Source of the DNA: Acidobacteriota bacterium
Lineage (GTDB): Bacteria; Acidobacteriota; Vicinamibacteria; Vicinamibacterales; JAKQTR01
Direction of reading: 5' to 3'
DNA length: 64,000 nucleotides
Assembly (NCBI GenBank): GCA_026393755.1
Contig: JAPKZO010000019.1
Coordinates: 1 to 64,000, forward strand
The notes under the pieces: generated by a model
Told to the model about the DNA's origin: nothing
Database searches by the model: none
The model's input: only the letters and a program-made list of their open reading frames with translations
Position numbers and translations under genes: made by a program
Part shown: positions 8,338 through 16,690 of the stretch, in pieces
Layout of the letters: each line of letters begins with the position of its first letter
Numbering within the stretch: position 1 is the stretch's first letter

Positions 8338-9510
8338 CTATGCGAGCACGTCCAAGTACTTCAACGCCCCGCCGGTGTTGAAGAGCACGACGGTGTCGTT
8401 CGGCTTGACCAGCCCTTGCGCCTGCAGCTTGCGCAGCGCCCCAAGTGTTGCGCCGCCCTCTGGCGCGGCGCTCACGCCTTCAAGCGCGCCGATGGCCTTC
8501 ATGTCGCGCACCATGTCGGTATCGCTCACGGTCAACGCGGTGCCGCCGCTCTCGCGCACGGCTCGCAGAATCAGGAAGTCGCCAATCGCCTTTGGCACAC
8601 GCAGGCCGTCGGCAATGGTCGTCGCGTTCTGCCACATCTCGGCCTTTTCCAGACCCTGCTGATAGGCGCGGACGATCGGTGCGCAGGTCTCCGCCTGGAC
8701 GCTCACCATGCGCGGCCGCTTGCAGTTGCGCACCCAGCCGATCCGCTCGATCTCTTCAAACGCCTTCCACATGCCGACGATGCCCGTGCCGCCGCCGGTC
8801 GGGTAGATGATCCAGTCGGGCCACCGCCAGTCCATCTGTTCGGCCAGCTCGTACGCCATCGTCTTCTTGCCCTCGATGCGGTACGGCTCCTTGAGTGTGG
8901 AGACGTCGTACCATCCGAGCGGACCTCCCCGCTCGGCGGCCACGCGTCCGGCGTCCGTGATGAGCCCTTCGACCAGCGTCACGTCCGCGCCGTAGAGCTG
9001 GCACTCGCGAATAAACGGCACCTTCACGTCGCGCGGCATGAAGACCTTGGCTTCGAGGCCAGCGCACGCGGCGTAGGCCGCCATCGCGTTGGCCGCGTTG
9101 CCCGCCGACGGCACCGAGAGCGTTTTCGCGCCGACCGTGCGCGCCTTGGTGACGGCGGCGGAGAGGCCGCGGGCCTTGAACGAGTTGGTCGGATTCAGCG
9201 ACTCGTCCTTGATGTAGACCGACGTCAGGCCCAGGTCCCGGCCCAGCCGTTCGGCATGAAACAACGGCGTGAAGCCCTCACCGAGCGTCACAGGCTGTTC
9301 GCCATCGACCAGCGGCATCAGCTCGCGATACCTCCACATGTTGGGCTCGCGCCCTCGCAAACTCTCCTTCGACCACGTCGCGGCGGCCGCCGCGAGATCA
9401 TAGCGGGCCACCAGCGGCATGCCGCACGAGCACAGGTGGTTCCACTGGCGCGGGTCGCGCGGCGGCGCCCCGCAGGGAACAGAACACTCGAGATGGGTCA
9501 GCAGCGACAC
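8338..9510 (-). CDS. thrC: Threonine synthase
   Basis: The enzyme converts O-phospho-L-homoserine to threonine with PLP. The 390-residue protein has the fold-type II PLP lysine in NPTNSFKARG (Lys112), the phosphate-binding stretch PSAGNAANAMAAYA, and the glycine-rich IIYPTGGGTGIVGMWKAF. The N-terminus has CSVPC (Cys9, Cys13) and HLCSCG (Cys27, Cys29), a possible zinc site seen in several threonine synthases of this class. The start is GTG 9510 (MSLLTHLEC). It lies downstream of frr on the same strand, but a 174-base gap with a dispersed repeat directly before its start suggests separate expression. Other PLP lyases of this fold (cysteate synthase, diaminopropionate lyase) are less likely. Confidence 0.88.
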   Translation of the reverse strand: MSLLTHLECSVPCGAPPRDPRQWNHLCSCGMPLVARYDLAAAAATWSKESLRGREPNMWRYRELMPLVDGEQPVTLGEGFTPLFHAERLGRDLGLTSVYIKDESLNPTNSFKARGLSAAVTKARTVGAKTLSVPSAGNAANAMAAYAACAGLEAKVFMPRDVKVPFIRECQLYGADVTLVEGLITDAGRVAAERGGPLGWYDVSTLKEPYRIEGKKTMAYELAEQMDWRWPDWIIYPTGGGTGIVGMWKAFEEIERIGWVRNCKRPRMVSVQAETCAPIVRAYQQGLEKAEMWQNATTIADGLRVPKAIGDFLILRAVRESGGTALTVSDTDMVRDMKAIGALEGVSAAPEGGATLGALRKLQAQGLVKPNDTVVLFNTGGALKYLDVLA

Positions 9511-9523
9511 AACGACGTCCTTA

Positions 9524-9606
9524 GTGCTTCGACTCGCGTTGACAGTTGCGTATTCCTGCGAAGCGATCCGGGAAAACGCTCACTCAACATCAGGTCCTCA
9601 GTGAAT
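9524..9606 (-). repeat. Dispersed ~83-bp repeat, copy 1 (upstream of thrC)
   Basis: This stretch matches 38370-38452 along its length. Conserved blocks are GCTTCGACTCGCG, GTTGCG, GCGATCC, AAACGCTC.CTCA and GTCCT.AG.GAAT on the plus strand. On the minus strand it ends 13 bases before the GTG of thrC; the other copy ends 9 bases before the ATG of emrB. Confidence 0.65.
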
Positions 9607-9684
9607 CGATTCGTTGCCGAACCGCTGTACCGAAGGACCTGAGGGGCAGGCGATTCGGAAGGCGCAGGGCAGGGGAGCGCCGCC

Positions 9685-10254
9685 TCACTTTCCGAGCAGT
9701 TCGGTGTCCTTCTTCTTCTGCAGATCGTCAACGACGTGGATATGGTGGTCGGTGACCTTCTGGACCTCGTCGAGGCCCTTACGCTCATCGTCTTCCGAGA
9801 CCAGCTTGTCCTTGAGCAGCTTCTTGAGCTTCTCGTTGGCGTCGCGCCTGGCTTGCCGCACGTTGTTGCGCGCCTCCTCGGAAAGCTTGTGCACGTGCCG
9901 CGACATCTCCCTGCGCCGCTCCTCGGTCAGCGGGGGGATCGGGATGCGCACGAGCTTGCCGTCGTTGTTGGGATTCAATCCGAGATCCGATGCGCGGATC
10001 GCCTTCTCGATCGCCGCGAGCAGCGAGGGATCGAACGGTTGCGCGACGATGGTCATCGGATCGGGCACCGACAGCGACGCCACCTGATTGAGTGGCATCC
10101 GCGAACCGTAGGCGTCGACATGCACCGGATCGAGAATGTTGATGGTGGCGCGCCCCGTGCGCACGCCGGCTAGTTCGTGACCCAAATGGTCGATCACCGC
10201 GTCCATGCGCTTCTTGAGATCGGCGTACAGGCTCTTGAGATCGATGACATCCAT
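9685..10254 (-). CDS. frr: Ribosome recycling factor
   Basis: RRF splits the post-termination ribosome together with EF-G. The 189-residue length is typical. Diagnostic segments are VRTGRATINILDPVHVDAYG near residue 35, LNQVASLSVPDPMTIVAQPF and IPIPPLTEERRREMSRHVHK. The helical three-strand bundle then continues to KKDTELLGK. ATG 10254 gives the usual N-terminus. It is the last gene of rplM-rpsI-rpsB-tsf-pyrH-frr, a common bacterial order, separated from pyrH by about 70 bases. Confidence 0.96.
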   Translation of the reverse strand: MDVIDLKSLYADLKKRMDAVIDHLGHELAGVRTGRATINILDPVHVDAYGSRMPLNQVASLSVPDPMTIVAQPFDPSLLAAIEKAIRASDLGLNPNNDGKLVRIPIPPLTEERRREMSRHVHKLSEEARNNVRQARRDANEKLKKLLKDKLVSEDDERKGLDEVQKVTDHHIHVVDDLQKKKDTELLGK

Positions 10255-10325
10255 GTTTGTCTACTCCGGCAGGCCGCCACGTCAAGCCGGCGGTAACCGG
10301 CCCTGCGACCCGGATGGCTTAGTGA

Positions 10326-11165
<840 letters not shown>

Positions 11166-11768
11166 CTACTCGCCGCTCTCGCCCAGCCTGAACCGGCTGA
11201 ACCGTGACACGACAATGTTCTCGCCGGTCTTGGCGATCGCCTGCGACACCATCTGACCGACCGTGATGGTCTGGTCACGCACCGACGGCTGATCGAGCAG
11301 CGCGATCTGGCTGTACAAACTGCCGAGCTTGCCCTCGACGATCTTCTCGATCACCTGTGCGGGTTTGCCCGAACCCTCGAACTGGCTCCGGTAGATTGCC
11401 TTCTCCTTCTCGACGAGTTCGGCCGGCACGTCTTCCCGGCGCACGTACTTCGGATCGGCCGCCGCGATGTGCATCGCCAGTTCCTTGACGAGGTGTTGGA
11501 AATCCTCGGTGCGCGCGACGAAATCGGATTCGCAGTTGACTTCCAGCAGGACGCCGATCTTGCCGCCCATGTGGATGTAGCTGCCGACGAGTCCTTGCGA
11601 CGTGTTCCGGCCGGCCCGCTTGGCGGCCTGGGCCAGACCCCGCTTGCGGAGGACGGTGACGGCCTCCTCGATGTTTCCGTTGGTTTCGGTCAGGGCGGCC
11701 TTGCATTCCATCATGCCCGCGCCCGTCTTTTCCCGAAGGGTCTTCACCTGATCTGCTGTGATGCTCAT
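11166..11768 (-). CDS. tsf: Elongation factor Ts
   Basis: EF-Ts is the nucleotide exchange factor for EF-Tu. The N-terminal UBA-like part reads ITADQVKTLREKTGAGMMEC and KAALTETNGNIEEAVTVLRK. The core has GRNTSQGLVGSYIHMGGKIG, VLLEVNCESDFVART and VREDVPAE-type sequence (RREDVPAELVEKEKAIYRSQ). At 200 residues it is the short form with one core subdomain, as in Thermus-like lineages, not the ~280-residue E. coli form. It lies between rpsB and pyrH as is usual; a palindrome separates it from pyrH. Confidence 0.96.
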   Translation of the reverse strand: MSITADQVKTLREKTGAGMMECKAALTETNGNIEEAVTVLRKRGLAQAAKRAGRNTSQGLVGSYIHMGGKIGVLLEVNCESDFVARTEDFQHLVKELAMHIAAADPKYVRREDVPAELVEKEKAIYRSQFEGSGKPAQVIEKIVEGKLGSLYSQIALLDQPSVRDQTITVGQMVSQAIAKTGENIVVSRFSRFRLGESGE

Positions 11769-11882
11769 CGCGCTACCTTCTCCGCTGTACGAGAAAAACG
11801 CCGGCCAGGGAACGTCTCCGGCCGGCGCGGGTATCCAGTCTCATCATCCTCGGGACGCCGCAGCGTCCGCCACGTCAGGCTC

Positions 11883-12725
11883 TCAGGCCGATGCCGGTGC
11901 TGCCGCCGGTGCTGGCGGGGCCGGTGGAGCCGGTGGGGCAGGTGTGGCATCCGGCTTGGGCCGGCGTGCCGCGGTCCTCGCCGCCCGGTCGGTCGCCGCC
12001 GCCGCGTCGGCTTCTGCCTGCGCTTCGGCGTGGGCCGATTCCCTCATGCCGCGACCCGCCAGGATCGCATCGGCGATGTGCGAGGTGAACAGCCGGATCG
12101 ACCGCAGCGCATCGTCGTTGCCCGGAATCACGAAATCGACGTCTTCCGGGTCGCAGTTGGTGTCGACGACGCCAATCACCGGGATTTTCAGCTTGCGGGC
12201 CTCGTCGACCGCGATCTTCTCTTTGCGCGTGTCCACGACGAAAATCGCGTCGGGCAGCTTCGTCATCTGCCTGATGCCATCGAGATTCTTCGAGATCTTC
12301 TTCTTCTCTTTCTCGATGCCCGCGACTTCCTTCTTCGAGAGCGACTCGTACCGGCCGTCGGTGCTCATCGCCTCGAGCTCGCGCAGGCGCGCCAAGCTGC
12401 GCTGGATCGTCGTGAAGTTGGTCAGCAGCCCGCCCAGCCAGCGCTGGTTCACGAAGTGCATGCCGCACCGCTGCGACTCGTCAGCCACCGCGTCCTGTGC
12501 CTGACGCTTCGTTCCGACGAAGAGCACCGTGCCACCGTCGGCCGCCAGGTTCGTCACGAACTCCTCCGCTTCGCGGTAGAGCTTCGACGTCTTGCCCAGG
12601 TCGATGATGTAGATGCCGTTGCGTTCTCCGAAGATGTACGATTTCATCTTCGGATTCCAGCGCTTGGTCTGGTGACCGAAGTGCACCCCGGCTTCCAGCA
12701 GTTCCTTGATGGCGATCCCGCTCAA
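11883..12725 (-). CDS. rpsB: 30S ribosomal protein S2
   Basis: S2 binds the head-platform junction of the 30S subunit and is needed for S1 docking. Seen are [73 protein letters not shown] and [18 protein letters not shown]. The start chosen is TTG 12725 because AGGGAGGAC lies just upstream; a GTG at 12749 is in frame but would place that ribosome-binding site inside the gene. The C-terminus carries an extra ~55-residue Ala/Pro/Glu-rich tail ([19 protein letters not shown]), absent from E. coli S2 and probably disordered. Confidence 0.95.
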   Translation of the reverse strand: MSGIAIKELLEAGVHFGHQTKRWNPKMKSYIFGERNGIYIIDLGKTSKLYREAEEFVTNLAADGGTVLFVGTKRQAQDAVADESQRCGMHFVNQRWLGGLLTNFTTIQRSLARLRELEAMSTDGRYESLSKKEVAGIEKEKKKISKNLDGIRQMTKLPDAIFVVDTRKEKIAVDEARKLKIPVIGVVDTNCDPEDVDFVIPGNDDALRSIRLFTSHIADAILAGRGMRESAHAEAQAEADAAAATDRAARTAARRPKPDATPAPPAPPAPPAPAAAPASA

Positions 12726-12760
12726 GCGTCCTCCCTCCAACCGAAACACGTGCCTCTCGA

Positions 12761-13153
12761 TTACCGTTTACTGAACTGGAAGCGCTTGCGCGCGCCGGCC
12801 AGCCCGTACTTCTTGCGCTCCTTGGCCCGGGCGTCACGCGTCAGCAGGCCTTCCTTCTTCAACGCGCCGCGCAGTTCCAGGTTGTAGCGGCACAAGGCGC
12901 GCGAAATGCCCAGGCGAACCGCGCCGGCCTGTCCCGCGATGCCGCCGCCGGCGACCGTCGCCAGAATGTCGAACTTGTCGGCGGTTTCGGTCAGCACCAG
13001 CGGCTCGCGAATCTCCGTCCGCAGCACGCCGGTGGGAAAGTAGTTCTCGAACTCGCGGTGATTGACCGAGATCGTGCCGGTTCCCGGCCGAAGGAAGACG
13101 CGGGCGGTGGAGGTCTTACGGCGCCCGGTGCCGTAGTACTGGATCAGAGTCAA
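12761..13153 (-). CDS. rpsI: 30S ribosomal protein S9
   Basis: The 130-residue length and sequence are typical of S9: [30 protein letters not shown]-like ([19 protein letters not shown]) and [14 protein letters not shown]. The conserved C-terminus [18 protein letters not shown] reaches into the ribosomal P site. It follows rplM with one base between stop and start and is co-transcribed with it. Confidence 0.97.
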   Translation of the reverse strand: MTLIQYYGTGRRKTSTARVFLRPGTGTISVNHREFENYFPTGVLRTEIREPLVLTETADKFDILATVAGGGIAGQAGAVRLGISRALCRYNLELRGALKKEGLLTRDARAKERKKYGLAGARKRFQFSKR

Positions 13154-13154
13154 G

Positions 13155-13586
13155 TTACGCTACCTCGAGCTTGTGTGGTTTCTGCGCGGTATGCGGGTGG
13201 GTGGCGCCCGCGTACACTTTCAGCTTGCGATACATCGCATCGCCCAGCTTCGTCTTCGGCAGCATGCCCCGAACCGCTTCCTCGACGAGGCGAATCGGCG
13301 TTCGCGCGCGCACGACGCTGGCGCGCTCTTCGCGCAAGCCGCCTTCATACCCGCTGTGGCGCCGGTAGATCTTGTCTTCTTCCTTGCGGCCCGTCAGCCG
13401 AACGCGGCCCGCGTTGACGACGATGACGAAGTCACCCGTGTCGAGAAAGGGCGTATAGATCGGACGGTGCTTGCCCATCAACAGCCGGGCGGCATGTGTG
13501 GCCACGCGCCCCAGCACTTTTCCGTCGGCATCGATCTCGACCCACTGCCGATCCAGTTCGGCGAGATTCGCCGTGTACGTTCGCAT
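13155..13586 (-). CDS. rplM: 50S ribosomal protein L13
   Basis: L13 is an early assembly protein of the large subunit. Seen are [71 protein letters not shown] and [16 protein letters not shown] 13586 is taken as start, with GGGAC upstream; a TTG at 13592 is in frame. It is the first gene of the ribosomal/pyrH/frr operon and lies about 45 bases downstream of a strong sigma70-type promoter. Confidence 0.97.
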   Translation of the reverse strand: MRTYTANLAELDRQWVEIDADGKVLGRVATHAARLLMGKHRPIYTPFLDTGDFVIVVNAGRVRLTGRKEEDKIYRRHSGYEGGLREERASVVRARTPIRLVEEAVRGMLPKTKLGDAMYRKLKVYAGATHPHTAQKPHKLEVA

Positions 13587-13592
13587 CTGCAA

Positions 13593-13898
13593 GTCCCTAT
13601 GTTTCAGTCAATTTCAGCGACGGCAAACCAAAATCGTACCAGTCCTTCTGCGCCTTGTCAACCGTCCTTCGTCACGCCCGGGGGGCACGGGAAGGGGCAC
13701 GCAAAAAAAACTACAAAAAATGGTGCAGGATGTCCCATCATGGGCCGATAATCAGGGACGAAGACGGGTGCGTGGGGATTCTCATGCACCGGGTCGACGT
13801 CTGGGGCTGTTACATAAATCGCATCCAGCCAGAGACTTACGGGTTGCCGTTCTCCCCACGACGGCCCCGGGGCTTCGGAAAGGGCAGGGAATACCGAC
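13593..13898. other. Divergent intergenic region between rplM and pilM
   Basis: The left part holds the rplM promoter. The middle has a GC-rich stretch followed by an A-rich tract (13703-13728), which on the minus strand would be T-rich. I see no strong sigma70 or sigma54 promoter for pilM and no gene. Confidence 0.6.
13633..13661 (-). promoter_or_regulatory. sigma70-type promoter of the rplM operon
   Basis: On the minus strand TTGACA (13656-13661) and TACGAT (13633-13638) are separated by exactly 17 bases. Transcription would start near 13626, leaving a leader of about 40 bases before ATG 13586. This is the best consensus promoter seen in the window. Confidence 0.8.
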
Positions 13899-14960
13899 GT
13901 GTTCGGCATCGGCAAGTCCAAGACGGTCGTCGGGCTCGACATCGGATCAAGCGCCGTCAAGGCGGTCGAACTCAAGGCGGTGGCCCGGGGGTACCGCGTC
14001 TCCGCAATCGCCAGTGAGGCGATCCCGCCAGACAGTATCGTCGACGGCGCCATCATCGACGGGGTCGGCGTCGCCGAGGCGATCCGTCGCGTCCTCGACC
14101 AGGCGGGCATCAAGTCCCGCGGGGTGGCGGCGTCGCTCTCGGGCAATGCCGTGATCGTCAAGAAGATCAATCTCCCGCAGATGACCGAGTCGGAATTGTC
14201 CGAGACGATTCGGTGGGAGGCCGAGCAGTACATTCCCTTCGACGTGCAGGACGTCAATCTCGACTATCAGATTCTCGACGCGGGCGGCACGGATGGAAAG
14301 GCGGCGATGGACGTGCTGCTGGTCGCGGCCAAGAAGGACAAGATCGGAGACTACACGAGCGTGATCTCACAAGCCGGTCGCGTGCCGGTGGTCATCGATG
14401 TCGATGCCTTCGCGATGCAGAACGCCTTCGAGGCCAATTACGACGCGGACCCGGCCGAGGTGAACGTGCTGATGAACGTAGGCGCGAGCGCCGTCAACAT
14501 CAACATCGTTCGCGGCGGGGCCTCCGTCTTCACCCGCGATATCTCGGTCGGCGGCCATGCGTTCACCGAAGCGATCCAGCGCGAGTTCAACCTGCCATTC
14601 GCGCAGGCCGAGCAGGCCAAGCGCGGCGAGGCCGTCGCCGGCACGGCGATCGAGGAGGTCCGCGTCGTGCTGAAGGCGGTCACCGAGAACGTGCTGCTCG
14701 AGGTCCAGAAGACCTTCGACTTCTTCCGGGCGACGGCCACCTCCGAGCGCCTCGACCGCATCATGGTCTGCGGCGGCGGTTCCCGGGTGGATGGGTTCAT
14801 CGGCGCGCTCGGTGAGCGATTCGGGCTGCCCGTGGAACCGCTCGATCCGTTCCGCCGCATCCTTCTGGACGCGGCGAAGTTCGGCGTCACAGCGGCCGAC
14901 GCGGCCTCGACGTCAGTGGTGGCCGTGGGGTTGGCGTTGCGGCGGGAGGGCGACCGATGA
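13899..14960 (+). CDS. pilM: Type IV pilus assembly protein PilM
   Basis: PilM is the cytoplasmic actin-like ATPase that binds the N-terminal peptide of PilN and links the inner-membrane platform to the pilus motor. The 353-residue protein starts FGIGKSKTVVGLDIGSSAVK, the phosphate-1 loop of the actin/FtsA fold. It continues with SLSGNAVIVKKINLPQMTES, IRWEAEQYIPFDVQDV, LMNVGASAVNINIVRGG and VCGGGSRVDGF. GTG 13899 has AGGGA upstream. Its stop overlaps the ATG of pilN (ATGA). The pilMNOPQ order is the standard type IV pilus cluster for twitching, adhesion and DNA uptake. Confidence 0.95.
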   Translation: MFGIGKSKTVVGLDIGSSAVKAVELKAVARGYRVSAIASEAIPPDSIVDGAIIDGVGVAEAIRRVLDQAGIKSRGVAASLSGNAVIVKKINLPQMTESELSETIRWEAEQYIPFDVQDVNLDYQILDAGGTDGKAAMDVLLVAAKKDKIGDYTSVISQAGRVPVVIDVDAFAMQNAFEANYDADPAEVNVLMNVGASAVNINIVRGGASVFTRDISVGGHAFTEAIQREFNLPFAQAEQAKRGEAVAGTAIEEVRVVLKAVTENVLLEVQKTFDFFRATATSERLDRIMVCGGGSRVDGFIGALGERFGLPVEPLDPFRRILLDAAKFGVTAADAASTSVVAVGLALRREGDR

Positions 14961-15541
14961 TCCACATCAACCTGCTGAGCCCGGATCACGAGCGGCCCAA
15001 GCGGCGCACGGCCATCTCATCGTTTGACGCGTCCGGCCAGAAGGTGACGGTCGCCTGCACGCTGATTCTCGCGCTGGCGGGTGTGGGCGTGGCGTGGTGG
15101 TACTGGTCGCTGCAGCAGGAGTCGAACCGCCTGGCGGACATGCTGGTCAGTGCGCAGCAGGAGAGCGAGCGGCTGCGAACCAACATCCTCCAGGTGCAGA
15201 AGTTCGAGGAACAGCGGGCGCAACTGCAGCAGCGGGTCACGCTGATCGAGCAATTGCGGCGCGGACAAAGCGGGCCCGTCCACATGCTGGACCAGATCAG
15301 CCGCAGTCTGCCAGAGCAGCTGTGGCTCACGCAGCTCGATCAGAAGGGCGCCGACCTGACCATCGAGGGACGGTGCGTCGCGCTGACATCACTGTCGGAT
15401 TTTGTCGGCAATCTCGAGCGGAGCGGGTGGTTTACCAAGCCTGTCGAGATCATCGACAGCAAGCTGGATCAGGTGCAGGGGGCCGAGACGTCCCTGATCC
15501 GGTTTACGATCAAGGCGCGTTTCGCGCCCCCGGGCGCCTGA
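14957..15541 (+). CDS. pilN: Type IV pilus assembly protein PilN
   Basis: The 194-residue bitopic membrane protein has the typical short cytoplasmic start MIHINLLSPDHERPKRR (the INLLP-like PilM-binding motif). One transmembrane helix follows at about 30-50 (ACTLILALAGVGVAWWYW). A periplasmic coiled coil and a small ferredoxin-like domain complete it (LDQISRSLPEQLWLTQLDQK). It pairs with PilO to form the alignment complex between the cytoplasmic motor and the PilQ secretin. It starts inside the pilM stop and is followed after 57 bases by pilO. Confidence 0.94.
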   Translation: MIHINLLSPDHERPKRRTAISSFDASGQKVTVACTLILALAGVGVAWWYWSLQQESNRLADMLVSAQQESERLRTNILQVQKFEEQRAQLQQRVTLIEQLRRGQSGPVHMLDQISRSLPEQLWLTQLDQKGADLTIEGRCVALTSLSDFVGNLERSGWFTKPVEIIDSKLDQVQGAETSLIRFTIKARFAPPGA

Positions 15542-15598
15542 CGTGGCACGTTTTCGGTAAAGCTGAACAGGGATGATCCCGATACCACTGAATTAGCC

Positions 15599-16213
15599 AT
15601 GGACCTGAGCCTGAAAAAACTGCCCTGGTACGCGCAGGCTGGAGCGTTTGTCGCCGTGGCAATCCTCGGCGTGGCGGCGTTCTACCACTGGTACGCCACG
15701 CCCGTGATCGCCAAGCAGGCCGAACAGCAGGCGCGTCTGGACGTGCTTCGAGCGGACATCCGGAAGGGGATGACCATCGCCGGCCAGCTGCACCAGTTCC
15801 AGGCCCAGGTGGCGGAACTGGAGAGGCGGCTCGAAGGACTTCGGGCGGTCCTGCCCGAGGAAAAGGATTTCGGCGACCTGCTTCGCAATCTGCAGACCCT
15901 GGCGATGCAGTCGAACCTGACGATCGGGCTGTTCACCCCGGCTCCGGTGGTGACCAAGCAGATGCATGTCGAGTGGCCCATCAACGTCGAGCTCGACGGG
16001 ACCTACCACAACCTCGGGATGTTCTTCGACCGCATCTCGAGGTTCTCGCGCATCATTAACATCGGTGCTGTGCGCATCCGGGCCAAGGACAAGCCCGATC
16101 CGAACAGCAGCGTCCAGGTCGCCTTCGTGGCAACCACCTTCGTGCTGATCGAGGCCGCCAAACCTGGTGCCGCCAAGCCTGTTGCGGCCAAACCTGTTGC
16201 AGGAGTCAAGTAG
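15599..16213 (+). CDS. pilO: Type IV pilus assembly protein PilO
   Basis: The 204-residue protein has one transmembrane helix (AGAFVAVAILGVAAFYHWYA, about 12-31), then a periplasmic coiled coil (AEQQARLDVLRADIRKGMTI, VAELERRLEGLRAVLPEEKD). The PilO ferredoxin-like domain follows, with FGDLLRNLQTLAMQSNLTIG and LGMFFDRISRFSRIINIGAV. The C-terminus is a simple Ala/Lys/Pro repeat (AAKPGAAKPVAAKPVA) that is probably flexible. It forms heterodimers with PilN and contacts PilP. The stop overlaps the GTG start of pilP by one base. Confidence 0.94.
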   Translation: MDLSLKKLPWYAQAGAFVAVAILGVAAFYHWYATPVIAKQAEQQARLDVLRADIRKGMTIAGQLHQFQAQVAELERRLEGLRAVLPEEKDFGDLLRNLQTLAMQSNLTIGLFTPAPVVTKQMHVEWPINVELDGTYHNLGMFFDRISRFSRIINIGAVRIRAKDKPDPNSSVQVAFVATTFVLIEAAKPGAAKPVAAKPVAGVK

Positions 16214-16671
16214 TGAGACCCTGGCTGCTGGCGTTCTTCCTCGTGGCCGTGTCGGCGAGCGGCCAGGAACCGGCGCGGCGGGTGGCGCCGCCCCAGGCAG
16301 GCCCGGCCGCGCGGCCGGCGTACGCCTACAACCCCGAAGGGCGTCGCGACCCGTTCGTCAGCCTGCTGCGCCGTGGCCGGGAAACCGTGCGGCGGCCGGA
16401 CGGCAAGGTGCTCGACGGAGTCCGCAGCCTCCTGGTCAACGAGGTCGCACTCAAGGGCATCCTGCAGGGCCGCAGCGACAACATCGCGCTGGTCCAGGGG
16501 CCGGACAACAAGACGTATCTGGTGCGCGTCAACGATCGATTCCTTGACGGGTTCGTGCGCGCCATTACCGCGGACACGCTCGTCCTGACCCAGGACGTCA
16601 ACGATCCGCTGTCGGTGACCAAACAGCGAGAGGTGCGCAAGACACTGCGCGCCGCGGTCGAGCAGAAGTAA
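16213..16671 (+). CDS. pilP: Type IV pilus assembly protein PilP
   Basis: The 152-residue protein starts with an export signal (MRPWLLAFFLVAVSASG); no clear lipobox Cys is present, unlike classical PilP lipoproteins. A proline-rich linker leads to YNPEGRRDPFVSLL, the family's DPF motif, and to the small beta-sandwich (VALKGILQGRSDNIALVQGP, YLVRVNDRFLDGFVRAI) that docks on the N0 domain of PilQ. GTG 16213 overlaps the pilO stop, so translation is coupled. Confidence 0.92.
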   Translation: MRPWLLAFFLVAVSASGQEPARRVAPPQAGPAARPAYAYNPEGRRDPFVSLLRRGRETVRRPDGKVLDGVRSLLVNEVALKGILQGRSDNIALVQGPDNKTYLVRVNDRFLDGFVRAITADTLVLTQDVNDPLSVTKQREVRKTLRAAVEQK

Positions 16672-16690
16672 CGCCGAGAGGAAGGCTGTG

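Noticed and set aside
8248-9642. 464-codon open frame on the plus strand opposite thrC
   Set aside because: Mirror frame of a GC-rich gene; rich in His/Arg and without any recognisable domain, while thrC is certain.
11469-12887. 472-codon plus-strand frame opposite tsf and rpsB
   Set aside because: Lies antisense to two certain genes and has the composition of a shadow frame.
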